Part shown: one piece after another, positions 47,511-59,676 of the stretch | Numbering within the stretch: position 1 is the first letter of the stretch | Layout of the letters: each line of letters opens with the position of its first letter | NCBI RefSeq assembly: GCF_003597395.2 | Contig: NC_133778.1 | Span: 16,326,670 to 16,390,669 of the forward strand | DNA length: 64,000 nucleotides | From: Chelonoidis abingdonii | Taxonomy: Eukaryota; Chordata; Testudines; Testudinidae | Direction: 5' to 3' | The notes under the pieces: generated by a model | What the model saw: the letters and a program-made list of their open reading frames with translations, nothing else | What the model was told of the DNA's origin: nothing | The model's database searches: none | Program-made: the position numbers and the translations under genes

Positions 47511-50109
47511 TTTGCAATTAATGAGAGCGATGGCTGCTCAGCAACTTTAAAAACCAAGCCATAAATCTCTCACTGCCATCGTGAAGTAGAAAGACCACGT
47601 CACCCACTACTGAAATGCAGCCACCTCTGACTTGTCTGCCTTACAGAATGTTACCATGTTCTAAGACTGTTGTGAAGACGTCATAGCTGTCGTGACGCTG
47701 ACAATGACTGAGCAGTCAGTATAGGCAAGGGCAAATAGTCTTCACCACTGAGTCAGCGGGTGTCATGATCAGACCCCGTTCTCACCTGTTCCTTACTGCT
47801 GTAGCCTTGTGGACGAGCAGGCCTCATGGAGAAATAAAGAGCAAGACTTTGGAAAGGGCTGGCAGGATACTTTAGTCCAAGGGTTTGTCAGAACGTGGTA
47901 CTGCACTGACCTTTCATCTTTGAAGACCTGGGTTCAAATCTTGCTGTAGGTCACAAGTGAGAACAAAGGTGATGATCACATTGGTGTGCACCACAGAGCA
48001 CAATGAGCTGTCTCAGGCCAGGAGACATCCCTGGAATTGCCTCAGCTGTTGTGCATCAGCAAGAATGTGATGATTAAGCGTTTCTCAAATGTTAAAAGAC
48101 CACATACATAAAAATGCCCAGTCCCTGGCTCTGTGGATGATGAAAATGTTTTAATTTGCTGTGTTATGCTAAAGTGCACTTGGGTTCATTTCTGGAAATA
48201 TGTTTAAAAATCTACAACCAGGCAAAGATTAAATAAACTAGATTGGCCTTGGCGAGGTGTGGGAATTTGAAATAAACTGTGTGGAAGCCCAGAGCGCTTA
48301 CATCCCATTATGATGTCATGGGACTTGGATGCTCTAGCATCCTTAGGCCCAGTAGCAAGACCAGGCATCTAATGGCTATTCAACTATCCTGTCAGCTCTG
48401 GATGTGGTCCCTCCACCTCAAGGTTAAGGCAAGTTAACCTTGTAGGGAAGTTTTTAGTGCCACTTTCTCTGCTCTATCAGGTCTGTGCATCCATGCCCCA
48501 GGGATGGGAAGCCAGAGCTTCGTGCAAGCACTAAATCCACTGTTTAAAATAAAGGAAGAAAAGGATGATGAGAAAATGGACAAGAAGGGAAGTGCCTCTA
48601 GCGTCTACTGGTGACCCTTGTGTTGTCATGTCTTAGACCAGAGTGATCCCTCCCCCACTCCTCCCACCCAACCCTTAGAAAAAAAAAATCAATCAGGAGT
48701 GTAAATCCTCTACTCCTCAGGTGCCTTTGGACTTCATCCCCCTGATGAAACCAGCTAAGATGAAGAACAACGAGTTAATGTTTGACTGAAACCAAAGGAG
48801 CCACACATGTAACCATGTTCCTGATAAGACCTCCTCTTGCCTCCTTATTTGCCTTACAAGGTGAGTGAGTTCTGTTTCTACAGCTCCCCCCCCACAACCA
48901 TTCCAGTCAATAGGATTAGACAAGGCAGGATGTTTTGGCTCATCACTAGGCATCAGTGGGAAGCAGAGAGCCGGATGGCTGGAAAGCAGCTCTTTCCCCA
49001 TCATGCTCTTTTTCATTTTATGAGCGTTTAAATGAACCACATTGGCAAAAAAATATATTCCAGCCACTGTCAGGGGCCGTTTAGGGTAGGAGGCCTTGAT
49101 TTCAGTTTGGGTCAATAACCTCGTAGTTGTGATTTTTTCCTGCCCCCTCCCAACCTGTGGTGCATAGTAAACACTTTGGAACTGCCTCCTTGCAGTAAAG
49201 TCTAACTACGGCAATAAAATCTTACCTTCATGGCCCTTGTTTTCCTTGCAGATGGACTTAACTACTACTTCTATTAACCCGCTCTGTTAACTGCTCAGTG
49301 GAGCTGAGCTTTGTCATCAGCCCAGGCATGGAAGGAGGTAGAAATGCCCCATTGGGATACTGTGAACTCTCCGGCCCCCACAGGAACTAGTGGGAGCGCA
49401 GGTGCTGAGTACTAGTTGAGATCAGCAAGATAGGGGCAGTGTACCTCTTCCCTCCCAGCGTGCTGTCAGTCAGGGTGCTGTGGGCCATAAATCAGGTCTC
49501 TTTCCCTGAGAGGCCCTCACGAGGGTAAGGCTGAATGAACCCCTGACCAGCCACCCTTCTGCATTGTGTTCCTCCTGGTGGGTTCATTTATATCCCTCAT
49601 CCTGAGGGCATACACATGTCTAGATGCCCCTCTCGCTGCTCTGGGAGCACTGTATTGCCCGCAGAGCACACCAGCGCTGGGCTGTACCTCTGAAGGTCAA
49701 TCTACTGGGAGAAACCAGCTGTTAGGGGCATTTTTGCCCTTTCACGCCCTATTTGCACACGTGGTGCTTTACAGTAGAGTCAGCTGGACCAGCTCAAGAT
49801 TCTTTGTAGTCCCAGCCCCTGGAGGAGTCACCTTATAACCACTCACTAATGGGACAAGCATACTAAGCTACACAGAAACACTTTCCCTCATTCCAAATCC
49901 ACCCTTTCCATGCCTAGGGCCAAATGATTCTGCATTGGGTTGCGTAGGCGAAATGATCCCAGCACTGTGCTCCAGGTCTGATCCGGCACCTTGTGATAGT
50001 CATTTGCTACCAGCGCGATGCAGGTGTTGCAGGCTACCAAACCACAACGCACCAGTATAAATGACTAACCAAGGCTTGGGCAGTGCAGAATCGGGCCCTT
50101 CTTCTCCAA

Positions 50110-50394
50110 GGCCTGAGCTACACTAGCAGGGGGGGTTGAATTAAGATACGCAACTTCAGCTACACTATTCGCATTGCTGAATGCAAAGTATCTTAGTTTG
50201 ACTTACCTGGCCATCCTCATGGCAGCGAGTCAACTGCCACGGTTCCCCCGTCGACTCCGCTTACTCCTCCTGCCGAGGTGAAGTATGGGCGTTGATTCGG
50301 GGATCGATTTATCACGTCCAGACGAGACGCGATAAATCGATCCCCGATACATTGAACACTACCCACCAGTCCGGCGGCTAGTATAGACGTACCC
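50110..50394. mobile_element. PIF/Harbinger-like MITE, same family as 17538
   Basis: The ends are GGCCTGAGCTACACTAGC and CTAGTATAGACGTACCC. TAA follows the right end (50395-50397), and CAA precedes the left. GTCGACTCCGCTTACTCC and GGGGATCGATTTATC mirrored by GATAAATCGATCCCC match the copy at 17538-17819. Confidence 0.75.
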
Positions 50395-50463
50395 TAATAG
50401 TCTTTTCGTATCAGACCGTCCATCTACAATGAGAATTTGCCATGCCCAACTTGCCTGCGTTAC

Positions 50464-50523
50464 GCAGGAGGTCAGACGAGACAGATGGTCACAATGGTAC
50501 CTTCTGGCCTCGGAAACTATGAA
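50464..50523 (+). mobile_element. CR1-type LINE 3' end
   Basis: GGAGGTCAGACGAGACAGATGG and ACCTTCTGGCCTCGGAAAC followed by TATGAAC are the conserved CR1 3' end. Confidence 0.75.
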
Positions 50524-50790
50524 CTTCAATAATCTTTCAATTACTCATTTTTTAACAGGCAGTCCACATAGCGGAATTAGCATGTAATTAGAATGTAACC
50601 AGGTGCACGTGACCACAGCAAGGGCCAGGTTCAATGAGTCTACGGGAATCTTTCTAAAATAGAAGTAACATATGGCTTCTGCCCCCACCCAGAGCTAGAC
50701 CCCAGCTCTAGAGAACTAAAATTTTATCTCCTTCGTCAGCTTCCCTAGGATTTCTTTCTTGCTTGCTTACCATAAACAGTACAACATAAA

Positions 50791-52261
50791 TAGGGCCCTG
50801 CCAAATTCATGGCCATGAAAAACATGTGTCATAAATAGATAGCTAAGGGTTAATGTTTCTTTTACCTGTAAAGGGTTAACAAAGGGAACCAAACACCTGA
50901 CCAGAGGACCAATCAGGAAACTGGATTTTTCAAAGTCAGGGAGGGAATTTTTGGACTCTGAGTCTTTTGTTTGTCTCTCAGCTATGAGAAGCTTCTTTCT
51001 TCTTCTAATCTTCTGTTTCCAACTTGTAAGTACAGGTAGAAAAACAATATAGGCTTTTATGTTGTTTTGGGTGTATTTACATGTGTGTAACTTGCTGGAA
51101 TGTTTCAAATTGGATATCTTTTTGAATCAGACTGTTTATTCATATTTTTCTTATAAGCAATAGCCCTGTATTGTCATCTTGTTACAGAGAATATGTTTAT
51201 GTCTTTTTTCTTTCTTTTTTATATAAAGCTTTCTTTTTAAAACCTGTTTGAGTTTTCTCTGGTTAAGGAGAAAGGAAAGACAGGGGGGAGGGGAAACACT
51301 ACGCTCTGTGTTTAACTCTCCTAGTGTCCCAGGGCGGGAAGAAGCTAAGGGGGAGGAGAGATAGAATCTCTTCTGTTTCCTTGTATTTGGGGTTTGTCTC
51401 TTTGTGGAATAGAGGAGACATGCTTCTTGGTATTGTGATGTAAAGAGATTGCATCAGTACTCTCAGGTTAGCCCAGAGAGGAAAGTCTGGGTGGGAGAGA
51501 GAGGGGGAAGGGAAGTGGGTTATTTCCCTTGCCGGTAAGACTCAGAGCTTCTGGGTCTTGGGGTCCCTCCAGGGAAAGTTTGGGGGACCAGAGCGAGGCA
51601 GGTGCTGTAATTCCTCTCTGGTGGCAGCGAGATAAGATCCAAGCTGGTAATTAAGCTTGGAGGTTCATGCTAGGCACCCACATTTTGGACGCTAAGGTCC
51701 AGATTTGGGAAAGATGCTTATGATAACATGTCACGGACCCGTGAAATCTGGTCGTTTGTGTGCTTTTACCCTCTATTATACAGATTTCACAGGGGAGACC
51801 AGCGTTTCTGAAATTGGGGGGCTGACCCAAAAGGGAGTTTCGGGGGGGGGGTCACAAGGTTATTTTAGAGTGGGGGAGTCACAGTTTTGCCATCCTTCTG
51901 TGCTGCCTTCAGAGCTGGGCAGCCAGAGAGCAGTGGCTGTTGGCCAGGCGCCCAGCTCTGAAGGCAGCACCCCGCCAGCAGCAGCGCAGAAGTAAGGGTG
52001 GCAATACCATATCATGCCATCCTTACTTTTGCGCTGCTGCTTTCAGAGCTGAGCGGCCAGTGAGTGGCTGAAGTGAGAGTAGCAGTACTGCAACCCCTCC
52101 CTACAATAACCTTGTGATCCTCCCCCACAACTCCTTTTTGGGTCAGGACCCCTACAATTACAACCCCGTGAAATTTCAGATGGAATCATGACATTTATTA
52201 TTTTTAAAATCCTATTACCGTGAAATTGACCAAACTGGACTGTGAATTTGGTAGGGCCCTA
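50791..52261. mobile_element. TIR DNA transposon, interrupted by an LTR
   Basis: TAGGGCCCTGCCAAATTCA at the left is the inverse of TGAATTTGGTAGGGCCCTA at the right. Without the inserted LTR and its extra target copy the element is about 570 bp. The core carries GCAGCGCAGAAGTAAGGGTGG and its fold-back, as in the hAT at 29577. A convincing target duplication was not found. Confidence 0.75.
50827..51725 (+). mobile_element. Solo LTR nested in a DNA transposon
   Basis: It starts TGTCATAAATAGATAGC and ends ...CTTATGATA, with an exact 5-bp duplication, ACATG (50822-50826 and 51726-51730). The same family as 30162-31158: both carry CACCTGACCAG, a GGACCAATC CCAAT box, and the end block GACGCTAAGGTCCAGA. 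A TATATAAAG motif is near 51220. No internal coding region is present. It is 899 bp. The final CA has mutated to TA. Confidence 0.85.
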
Positions 52262-55059
52262 AACTCTGGATAGAGATGCACTGGTGTGAAATTACAGGTG
52301 TAAATGAAGCGAGCTAGAGCTAGCTCGGGGGAAGGAGAGAGTTCCAGCCCTCCGAGCTGTCTTGCTCTGAGACTGGCAGTGACCAGTGAGGGGTGGGGCT
52401 GAGAACTGCAGCATGAACCAATATGCAAATAGTCTCTGGGAAGGGAAAGAATTCCTGGGGCTTGGCGTACAGTTATGGTTTGTCTCTTAAAGGGCTCCTG
52501 TTTAATTAAACAGCAGCCAAATAGCATTGCAGACACCAGGTTAGTCAGGAGGGCCTTGTTATACCATTAAGGAAAAGAGCTGAAAAGCACATCAGCTAAT
52601 TGGGTGTCACAAGTCAAACCAGACAAGGTCTTCACAGCGAGTAGGAGTAAATTCCAGCCATTTGAAGCATAGACAAATGAAAACCTTGGCATCGGGGTGG
52701 TGAGCATGCTGAAGAGCTGTTTCATTGCCTATAGTAAAGGACTCTTGAATTTCTGCCACTGAATTGTTCAGACTCTAAAAATGAGGTTAGTCAGTTCATC
52801 TGGAAAGAGAAATAAGGTAAGGGCTTGTTTCAAGTGTTGCACTTTCCATTCGCTAGAGAACTCAGAGTTGCTCACTACGTACAATGTCGTAGCATTGAAC
52901 CATATTAACAATGTGAGCACTGTGTAAATACAACCTGCATAAGGAGCTGTAGTTACTTGGCCAAAGTAAGACAGCAGTGGGTAGAAATTGAGCATACGTA
53001 TGTAACAACTGAAACCAAGGTGTCCTTGTATCAAGCACCGTTGTTTACAAACTAACCTCACTGGTCTGTGACTAATGCCAGAGGCAGGTACATAATGTGC
53101 AAATGCTAAGTCAAAGTGCACTGAAAATCCAGTGTCTGGTTCTGTCACGCTGCTTCACAGTGAGTAATGCCTTCTGCTGAATTTTTGTCACAGAGTCCAG
53201 TGGGCACAGAACCTTGCCCTGAGTGATGCAAGCACTGAGCCCTGAGGCTAACGTTCAGCCCTCCGGCACATACGTGCGCCTGCTATTGAAATCAATGGCT
53301 GTTGGACGTGCACAGCCGCGGGCACAGTTTGACTTTAAACATGCTGAGCTGGGGCCAGGTTCCACACCCTGCAATAGCACCTTACTCTGGGCCTGGGCTC
53401 TTTGCTGTCTGCTCAGCAAGCTTGGGCCGTAAACAGGGACAGATCCCAGTGACATCAGTGGAAGAGGCAGCAGTATGAGACAGACCAGCATCGAGCCCAC
53501 AGCGTTTAGAAATACAAACTGTAGCAGTTTACAAGGGTGGCAGATTCCCGGTAAAAATGAAGCAGCGGCACGTGTGTTTGGTACCAAGTTAACACTAGAT
53601 GCTACCAGGTAAAATAAGGAGGGTGTAATAGATGTACACAGCAGTGGCATTGTAAATGGGACCTAAAGGTTTATGTCAAGTGCTGCTGCACGGCCATAAA
53701 GCAATGAAGCCCTTCTGTGAAGGGGGTCAGGGCAAAGGGACAGGTAGAAGAATCTCACTAAATAAGGCCCTTCTCTAACTCTCCGGAAATCAACACCAAT
53801 CTTTCCAGAGAATTCAGTACAAGCTAGACTGGATCCTACAAGGGAAAGGGAAGCGCAGACAGTTTGTAACTCCCCATATGTTAGCAGCAGTTCTGGTTTG
53901 CTGAGCTCCCCTCTGCCCGTGGCGGGTGCTGGAAGGGAAATGTGCCAAATGGGACGGAGAGCGGTTGTGTAGCGCCATCCATGCTGGACGGTGGTGTCTC
54001 TAGTGGCGAGGTGTGTGTCTCTGGACGGAGGAGGTGAACGTATGCAATGCTAGAGGCCAGCGTTTCATTTCCTTGTTGTTTGTTATGTTAAGGGCAACCT
54101 AAACTCGCACACAATGCCATTTTTGTGGGTACTAACTACTAGGGATCACCACCTTTTCTTGTGCTTCCATCTCACTGACCCCAGGCCTATGTACAGGGAA
54201 ACCTAGATTTTTCAAAAGAGTCTAAGGGTGTTAGGCACCCAAATACCATGGAATTTCAGTAGGGGTTGGGTCTCTAACACCCTTTGGCCAGAGACAGCAC
54301 AGATGACGCTAAGGCCAGAGAGAAATTTGTGACTCTCCCCCAGCGTCTGTGGTTTTGAGTCAGAGCCTCGCTGATACTGAGCTACAAAGAAAAAGCCAAT
54401 GAGAGCACAACTTGTCATGGGCCAGGTTTATGGCACCACCACTGCCAACAGCATGTGCTGTTTGGTAGCAGAGCATCAGAGCCATACTCCAATCACTCTC
54501 CCGGACAACTCATCCCACAGCCCCCTGGGCTGGCAGTACTGAGCCAGCCTTGTGCTGCCTGGCTTTTATTTAAAGCACATCATTGTGGACATGCCTGTCC
54601 CCAGAACCTGGGGGTTCAGATCCAGACTTGACAGCTGAACCCCCATTTTTATGATGGGCAAAACCACAACCCCAGGTCCAGACACCCTGATTAAGAGGGA
54701 AGTTTAGATCTAAGCTCAGTGTGGGTCCATCTTGACTAGACATCTTTGCATCCCTTTGTATGCTTATGCCAACTTTTCTCCTCAATTTCTTCCAGACAGA
54801 ATTGGAGCCCCTCATTCGTCTTGCTTCGGCGAGTTGCTAGTCTCCCACGGGCTGTTATTCCTAGTCAGAGGTTTTGCTTCTTTCTCCAGGTAGCTAGGAT
54901 AGGTTTGCAGCAAACCTTTTAGCTGAAACATCCCATCCTTTAGCTGTCTTGCAGCTTCCCGCTTGAGGGGGGGTTGTCTCCATGCTCGCAGTCTGGTGGC
55001 CTGGTCCTGGACTATGCATCTCCAAAACCTCCTAGGCTTCCAAGAAATTCACCTCCGTG

Positions 55060-55320
55060 TAGGTATTTATGGGGCACTTGACACAGCAGAATGAATGTCT
55101 CAACCCATTGTGCCTGTGAGGCAGAGGGTGGCATCCCAATTTTACCCAGGGGAACTGAGGTACAGAGGATGCACTAGATTTGTTCTGAGAGGGAGTTGAG
55201 GAGCAGGATTCTCAGTGGAGACTGCTGGGTGATGAGTTCTCTACTCCCACGTCACTTGCCCAAGGACACACAGGCGATCTCTGGCAGAGCCTGAACCACC
55301 AGATTGTCCTTCCTTTCCAA
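55060..55320 (-). repeat. MIR/CORE-SINE-like element, interrupted
   Basis: CCAATTTTACCCAGGGGAAC and TGAGGTACAGAGGATGC, then after about 75 nt of other sequence TCACTTGCCCAAGGACACAC and CTCTGGCAGAGCCTGAACC. This is the reverse-strand order of MIR blocks with an insertion or divergence in the middle. Confidence 0.6.
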
Positions 55321-56022
55321 GCACATCAGCCTTTTCTCCTTCTCCTACCCCATTATTCTTGCTACTCTCCTATTCCAGATGATTAGTTTGGAGATGTTGG
55401 GTTTTGATCTTGAACCTGCATCTCACTCATGTGAACAGAACTTCTGCTGCAAATGCCAGGGCAGATTCTGATCTTGTGCCAGAGCAACTTTGTTCGAATG
55501 AACGGAGTTACTCCCCAAGGTATGTGACATGAGAATATGACCCTTACCCAACAGTCACAGGAGCAGCCTCACTCCCTGGGCACCCTTCATGTTGTCCCAA
55601 CAGTCACAGGAGGGACCTCGCTCCCTGGGCACCCTTCATTTGTGTCATTTCATTTGTCTGGGCTTGTAGCACAGTTGAAGATGACACCCAGGTGTGTTCA
55701 GACTTTGTCCACCATGGTTGTACTAGCCCAGGACTTGCCACGCCACAGACCAGCCACCCATCCTCCCTGGCCGTACACAGTAGAGCACTGTCGTACTCAG
55801 TTTCCCATTGGTCCTAGGCAGAAAGAAGAGTTTGAAAGTCCAGTTCATTCAGGGCTTTTTTAAACACAGCAGAGCACCAGGGCACCCGGCTCCACTGGGT
55901 TTTGTTTGTGTTCTTTTCCCATGAGTATTTAAGTGGTGCCCCCCCCCCGCCCCTCTCACGTACACTGTTCAGCCACTGGGATCTTGAGACTGTTTGGCAG
56001 ATTGAGACATTCCCTTTATTCC

Positions 56023-56044
56023 CCACCACCACCACCACCACCAC
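56023..56044. repeat. (CCA)n microsatellite
   Basis: Seven uninterrupted CCA units. Confidence 0.95.
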
Positions 56045-56080
56045 ACAAACTAAAAATCATTATTTTTACTCGTATCATTA

Positions 56081-56960
56081 TTAATTTTCTGGCAGCTCGG
56101 TTCAAACAAGCCGGCAGCGTAGCTTGTGTGCATGTCTCTTTCTCTCGCTCTCTTCCCCCGCCTTGTCGTTGTCTTTTTATTGAGGGGGCGCGCTGGTTGG
56201 AAAAGCCCACCCGCCCCCCTCCTCTTCCTCTCCAACCGCACAATTGTCACCGCCAATTAGTGCATTGTTCGGGCACACAATGGCGCTGTAGCCAGTGGAA
56301 TGGGCTGCTTTTGTGCTTCTCCAGTCGGCCGTGGGGGCAGTCAAGATTCATTTAGGGCCTTACACAACATGGACAGAAAATGCTATCAGAAAAGCAAAGG
56401 GAAAAAAGAGAAGAAGCCAGGGGAGGGGGGGTGAGAGGAGGGGAGCAAGCAGTGTAAAAAAGAGAGCGGAGAGGGGAATCGGCTATTCAAGGGTTAGGCC
56501 AAACTCATGAAAGGCCCAAGAACCAGCATCGCATTGAAGCCACCCCTTGGAATACAAAAAGGAACTAGGGTTTAATAGTAATTAGTGGGCTAACTGTGCA
56601 AAGAATACTAGGCCTTTTTTGTGGATTGTTCCAACTTTTACTTCTTCCCCCCTCCCTCCCCTTACAAATCAGGTGCGGGGGGAGCAGAGAAAAGCTACAG
56701 GGCTGGGAGTCGGCGGCACTTCAGTGCTCACCACATTCTGTAGAGGGCCATTCAGCGCTTCTTTTTGACAGGTAAATTGGATTTTATTCTCTGAAGCTTG
56801 TAGCCAATTACGCAGGGTATTTTGCAGCCGGAGCGCGACATATGGGTACGGTTTTGGAGTCAACGTTTGGCTTGTTTCAAGTACCTTGAGAGCTGCCCCG
56901 TCCCTTTTTGCAGCCTGGGGAGATGCGCGCGGTGGCCAAGCCTCTGCCGCTTTTAACCAG
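56081..56960. promoter_or_regulatory. Candidate conserved noncoding regulatory block
   Basis: This stretch has no recognisable repeats, contains several CpGs in an otherwise CpG-poor region, and carries dense developmental factor motifs. In 44 bp (56240-56283) there are ACAATTGT, CCAATTAG, CATTGTTC and ACAATGG, which are three SOX-type sites and one homeodomain site. A second cluster has TAATTAG at 56579-56585 and ATTGTTCC at 56625-56632. No open frame or splice sites support coding. It might be an enhancer for PLEKHM3 or the expected downstream neighbour FZD5. Conservation itself is not visible from one sequence. Confidence 0.35.
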
Positions 56961-57289
56961 GGCACATCCTGGTGCTTTTAATCGGTACAACATGCTTCCT
57001 GGGGCTCTTTTTTCCTTTCCTCATAAAATACATAGATTGAATGCTGGGACTTTTATGGAGTTCAACTGAGGTGGCAGCAACACCAATCAGTTTAGCAGCT
57101 ATAAAGGATCCACTTTGGTTAAAAATCAAACAAACCGAATCCCAGCTCCTTCTAGGGCTTTGTATGCATTTGCTCAGCATGGAAGCTGGCTGTCTTCCTT
57201 TTGCCCTGAGAGTCTCTCCTGAGATGACCCATCTCCCCCTTTCTCTACGGCCCTTCTCCAGCCACCTCTCACTCATAGTAGGACTCAAT

Positions 57290-57502
57290 GGGTACATCTA
57301 CACTGCAATTAACCACCTGCGGCTCACCCGTGTCAGCTGACTTGGGCTTGTGAGGCTCCCACTACAGGAGGGTCCCAGAGGCCGGGCTCCAGCCTAAGCC
57401 CGAATGGCTACACAGAAATTAAACGCCCCCTCCCAGCCACCCGCGCCCACATCAGATGAAAAGGGCCAGCCGTGAGTGTTGAATTGCAGTGCGGCCATAC
57501 CC
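57290..57502. mobile_element. TIR MITE
   Basis: GGGTACATCTACACTGCAAT is mirrored by ATTGCAGTGCGGCCATACCC. The inner GCGGCTCACCCGTGTCAGCT is mirrored by GGGCCAGCCGTGAG. A second, split copy of this family follows at 57670-58165. Confidence 0.75.
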
Positions 57503-57669
57503 AGTGTGTGGTCACTGAAATGCTCTAAAACGCAGTTTGCCTAAACTTGTTTCGATTCGCTAGGGTGGGAGGGCGGCCAAACCACGTTTACATTGTCTGC
57601 TAGGGGTTCCAAACTCAGTGTCTGGCTAAGCCAGTTCCTGGCCAAATGTAGACGGGGCTTCAACGTACA

Positions 57670-58165
57670 TCTCCACTGCAATGAAAACACCACGACTCAG
57701 GCTCACAGGGCTCAGGCTGCAAGCCTAAAAACAGCAATGTGGATGTTTGAGTTTGAGCCAGAACCTGGACTTTGAGACCCCTTGCAGGGGCGCTGGAACA
57801 GAGGGGGCCATGGCCCTGTCACGTTTTACTGGCCATAAGGGTGAGCGACGGGGGGAGGGGGCAGAGAGGCGCAAGTGGGGGGTGGGGCCTTGGAGGGAAG
57901 AGGTAGTGTGAGGCAGTGCCTCGGAGAGAAGGGATGGCGGGGGTGGGGGGCAGGGCAGAGTTTGGGTGCCGGTGGCCTCACATACTTTTAGGGAGCTTCT
58001 GGCGATCCTGACTTCATAAGGGGGAGGGTCTCAGAGCCCAGATGTCAGCCTGAGCCCAAACTTCTACACTGCAATTTGTAGCCCTGCAGCCTGAGCCTTG
58101 TGAGCCCGAGTCAGCTGACCCAGGCCAGCCATGCCATGCCACAGGGCTTTCATTGCACTATAGAT
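57670..58165. mobile_element. TIR MITE split by a G-rich insertion
   Basis: Left half (about 57670-57784) has ACATCTCCACTGCAATGAAA and CGACTCAGGCTCACAGGGCTC. Right half (about 58010-58165) has the inverted partner TGTGAGCCCGAGTCAGCTGAC and TTTCATTGCACTATAGATG. The middle (about 57785-58010), starting GGGGCGCTGGAACAGAGG, is a separate G-rich insert of unknown family. A 209-codon minus-strand frame starting in unique sequence and ending here is incidental. Confidence 0.6.
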
Positions 58166-58987
58166 GCAGCTGCAGAGGCAAAATCTTTCCTCTGCGGCTC
58201 CTCCTTCCATTTGCCAGCAGGAGGCCCTAGGGAACAACCTGATACCCCCAAGGTTACGTACACTGGGATAGATGCTGATCTCCTTTACACCAGTGGAAAT
58301 CCAGAGTAAATCCACTGACTTCAGTGGAGTTGCTCTGATATGAGCGCAGCAGCTGACCTGCTGTTTCTGCAGAATTCTCTCCCCGTCCCTGAACTTAGTG
58401 TTTGACCTTAACCTGAGCTCGCTCCTCAGCGAGTGGCATCCTGAGTTAGACTCTATGTTAAAAGCACATATTGAGACTCTGAAGTGTCTGGTCTTAGCAA
58501 GAATGTCTAAAAGGTCAAAGGAGGTTGGTTTGGGAGCACCCTGTGCCTGATGTTCACTAACTGGCTCATACAAGCCTGAGTTGCCAATACTGATAAGTGT
58601 GTGTGTCCTCCCCTCTAGATGGAGGAAAACACCCAGGTCTAGATTCTCAACAGCAACTGGTGATTTTAGCTGCCCCTGTTTTTGGATGGCCACCGTGAGA
58701 CATTTCCAGGGGCTTGGTTTTCAGGAGGTGGGTGCCCTTTACTTTCTGACACTCAGGCATCTTTAAGGTGTCTCAAAATGGGCGTCCAAAATCACTCAGC
58801 CTTTTTGAAAAGCTTGGTCGTAGCCTCTTGAAAGAGCGAGGGTATAAATGGGGCCAGTTCAGGGCTTTCTTTATTCCTACCATGCGTGTACCAGATCGTG
58901 ACATTTTTATGAACGTATGGATTGAAAATTGGTTTTCTGACCATGGTTTGCATCCACGCTCAGCTATGACAGTTAATACCTTTGGCT

Positions 58988-59312
58988 TAGATTTGTAGAG
59001 CCAGAAGGGACCACTGGATCAATTAATTTGACCGCGTGAATAGCACAGACCATAGAACTGCATTCAGTTACTGCTGGACTGGCCAATAACCTGTGTCTGG
59101 CCAAAGCACAGCCTTCAGAAAGGCATTTGAAGGGTTCAGGACATGAAGAATCTATCATTTCCCTGGACTGTTTCTTCCTCTGGGTTAAAAATTTGTGCCT
59201 TATTTCTAATTTGAATTTGTCTGGCTTTAGTCTCCAGCCATGGGTTCTTGTTTTGCCTTTCTTTGCTAGAGAAGAGCTCTTTAGCCCCCAGTGAAGGTGT
59301 TTATATGCTGCA
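58988..59312 (-). mobile_element. CR1 LINE 3' region (antisense)
   Basis: AGAGCCAGAAGGGACCACTG, AATAGCACAGACCATAGAAC and AATTTGTCTGGCTTTAGTC with CAGCCATGGGTTCTTGTTTT are antisense CR1 blocks. No intact frame. Confidence 0.75.
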
Positions 59313-59604
59313 ACTGAAACTGAGTATAATGCATAGGAACATAAGCACGTTGCCAAATATTCTGGTCTGAAACATGGTATGCAAAGCCTTGTGCCACAAT
59401 GGAATGGCTGTGCATATTTGACTCAAATAAATTGGTGCTCCATTTGTAAGGTAGAGGAATGAAAGAAAATAGCTATTTTAAGGCGGTTGTTGGTGAAAAA
59501 CAGTTTTGGTCTAAAAATATAGCACGTAATAATTAGCTTATATTATCATCATCTCATAGAGGGACTGGATAGCTCCAAGATGGGAGATGGCGCTTTTTGC
59601 CTCC

Positions 59605-59676
59605 AGATCCTCAGCTGGTGTAAATCAGTGGCGCTCTTAGGAAGTCAATGGAGCTATGCAGTTCAAAACCAGCTGA
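59605..59676. repeat. Palindromic short element, diverged copy
   Basis: AGATCCTCAGCTGGTGTAAAT opens it. The second arm is decayed (AAAACCAGCTGA). Same family as 37092-37169. Confidence 0.5.

Noticed and set aside
47920..47960. B-box-like GGGTTCAAATC suggesting a tRNA gene
   Set aside because: No acceptor stem or A box at the right distance. More likely a remnant of a tRNA-derived SINE.
48720..49130. 132-codon minus-strand open frame considered as a possible exon of another gene
   Set aside because: No recognisable domain, no convincing splice sites or start context. Treated as chance.
58064..58693. 209-codon minus-strand open frame
   Set aside because: It runs from unique sequence into a MITE half. 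The translation shows no domain and no splice context.
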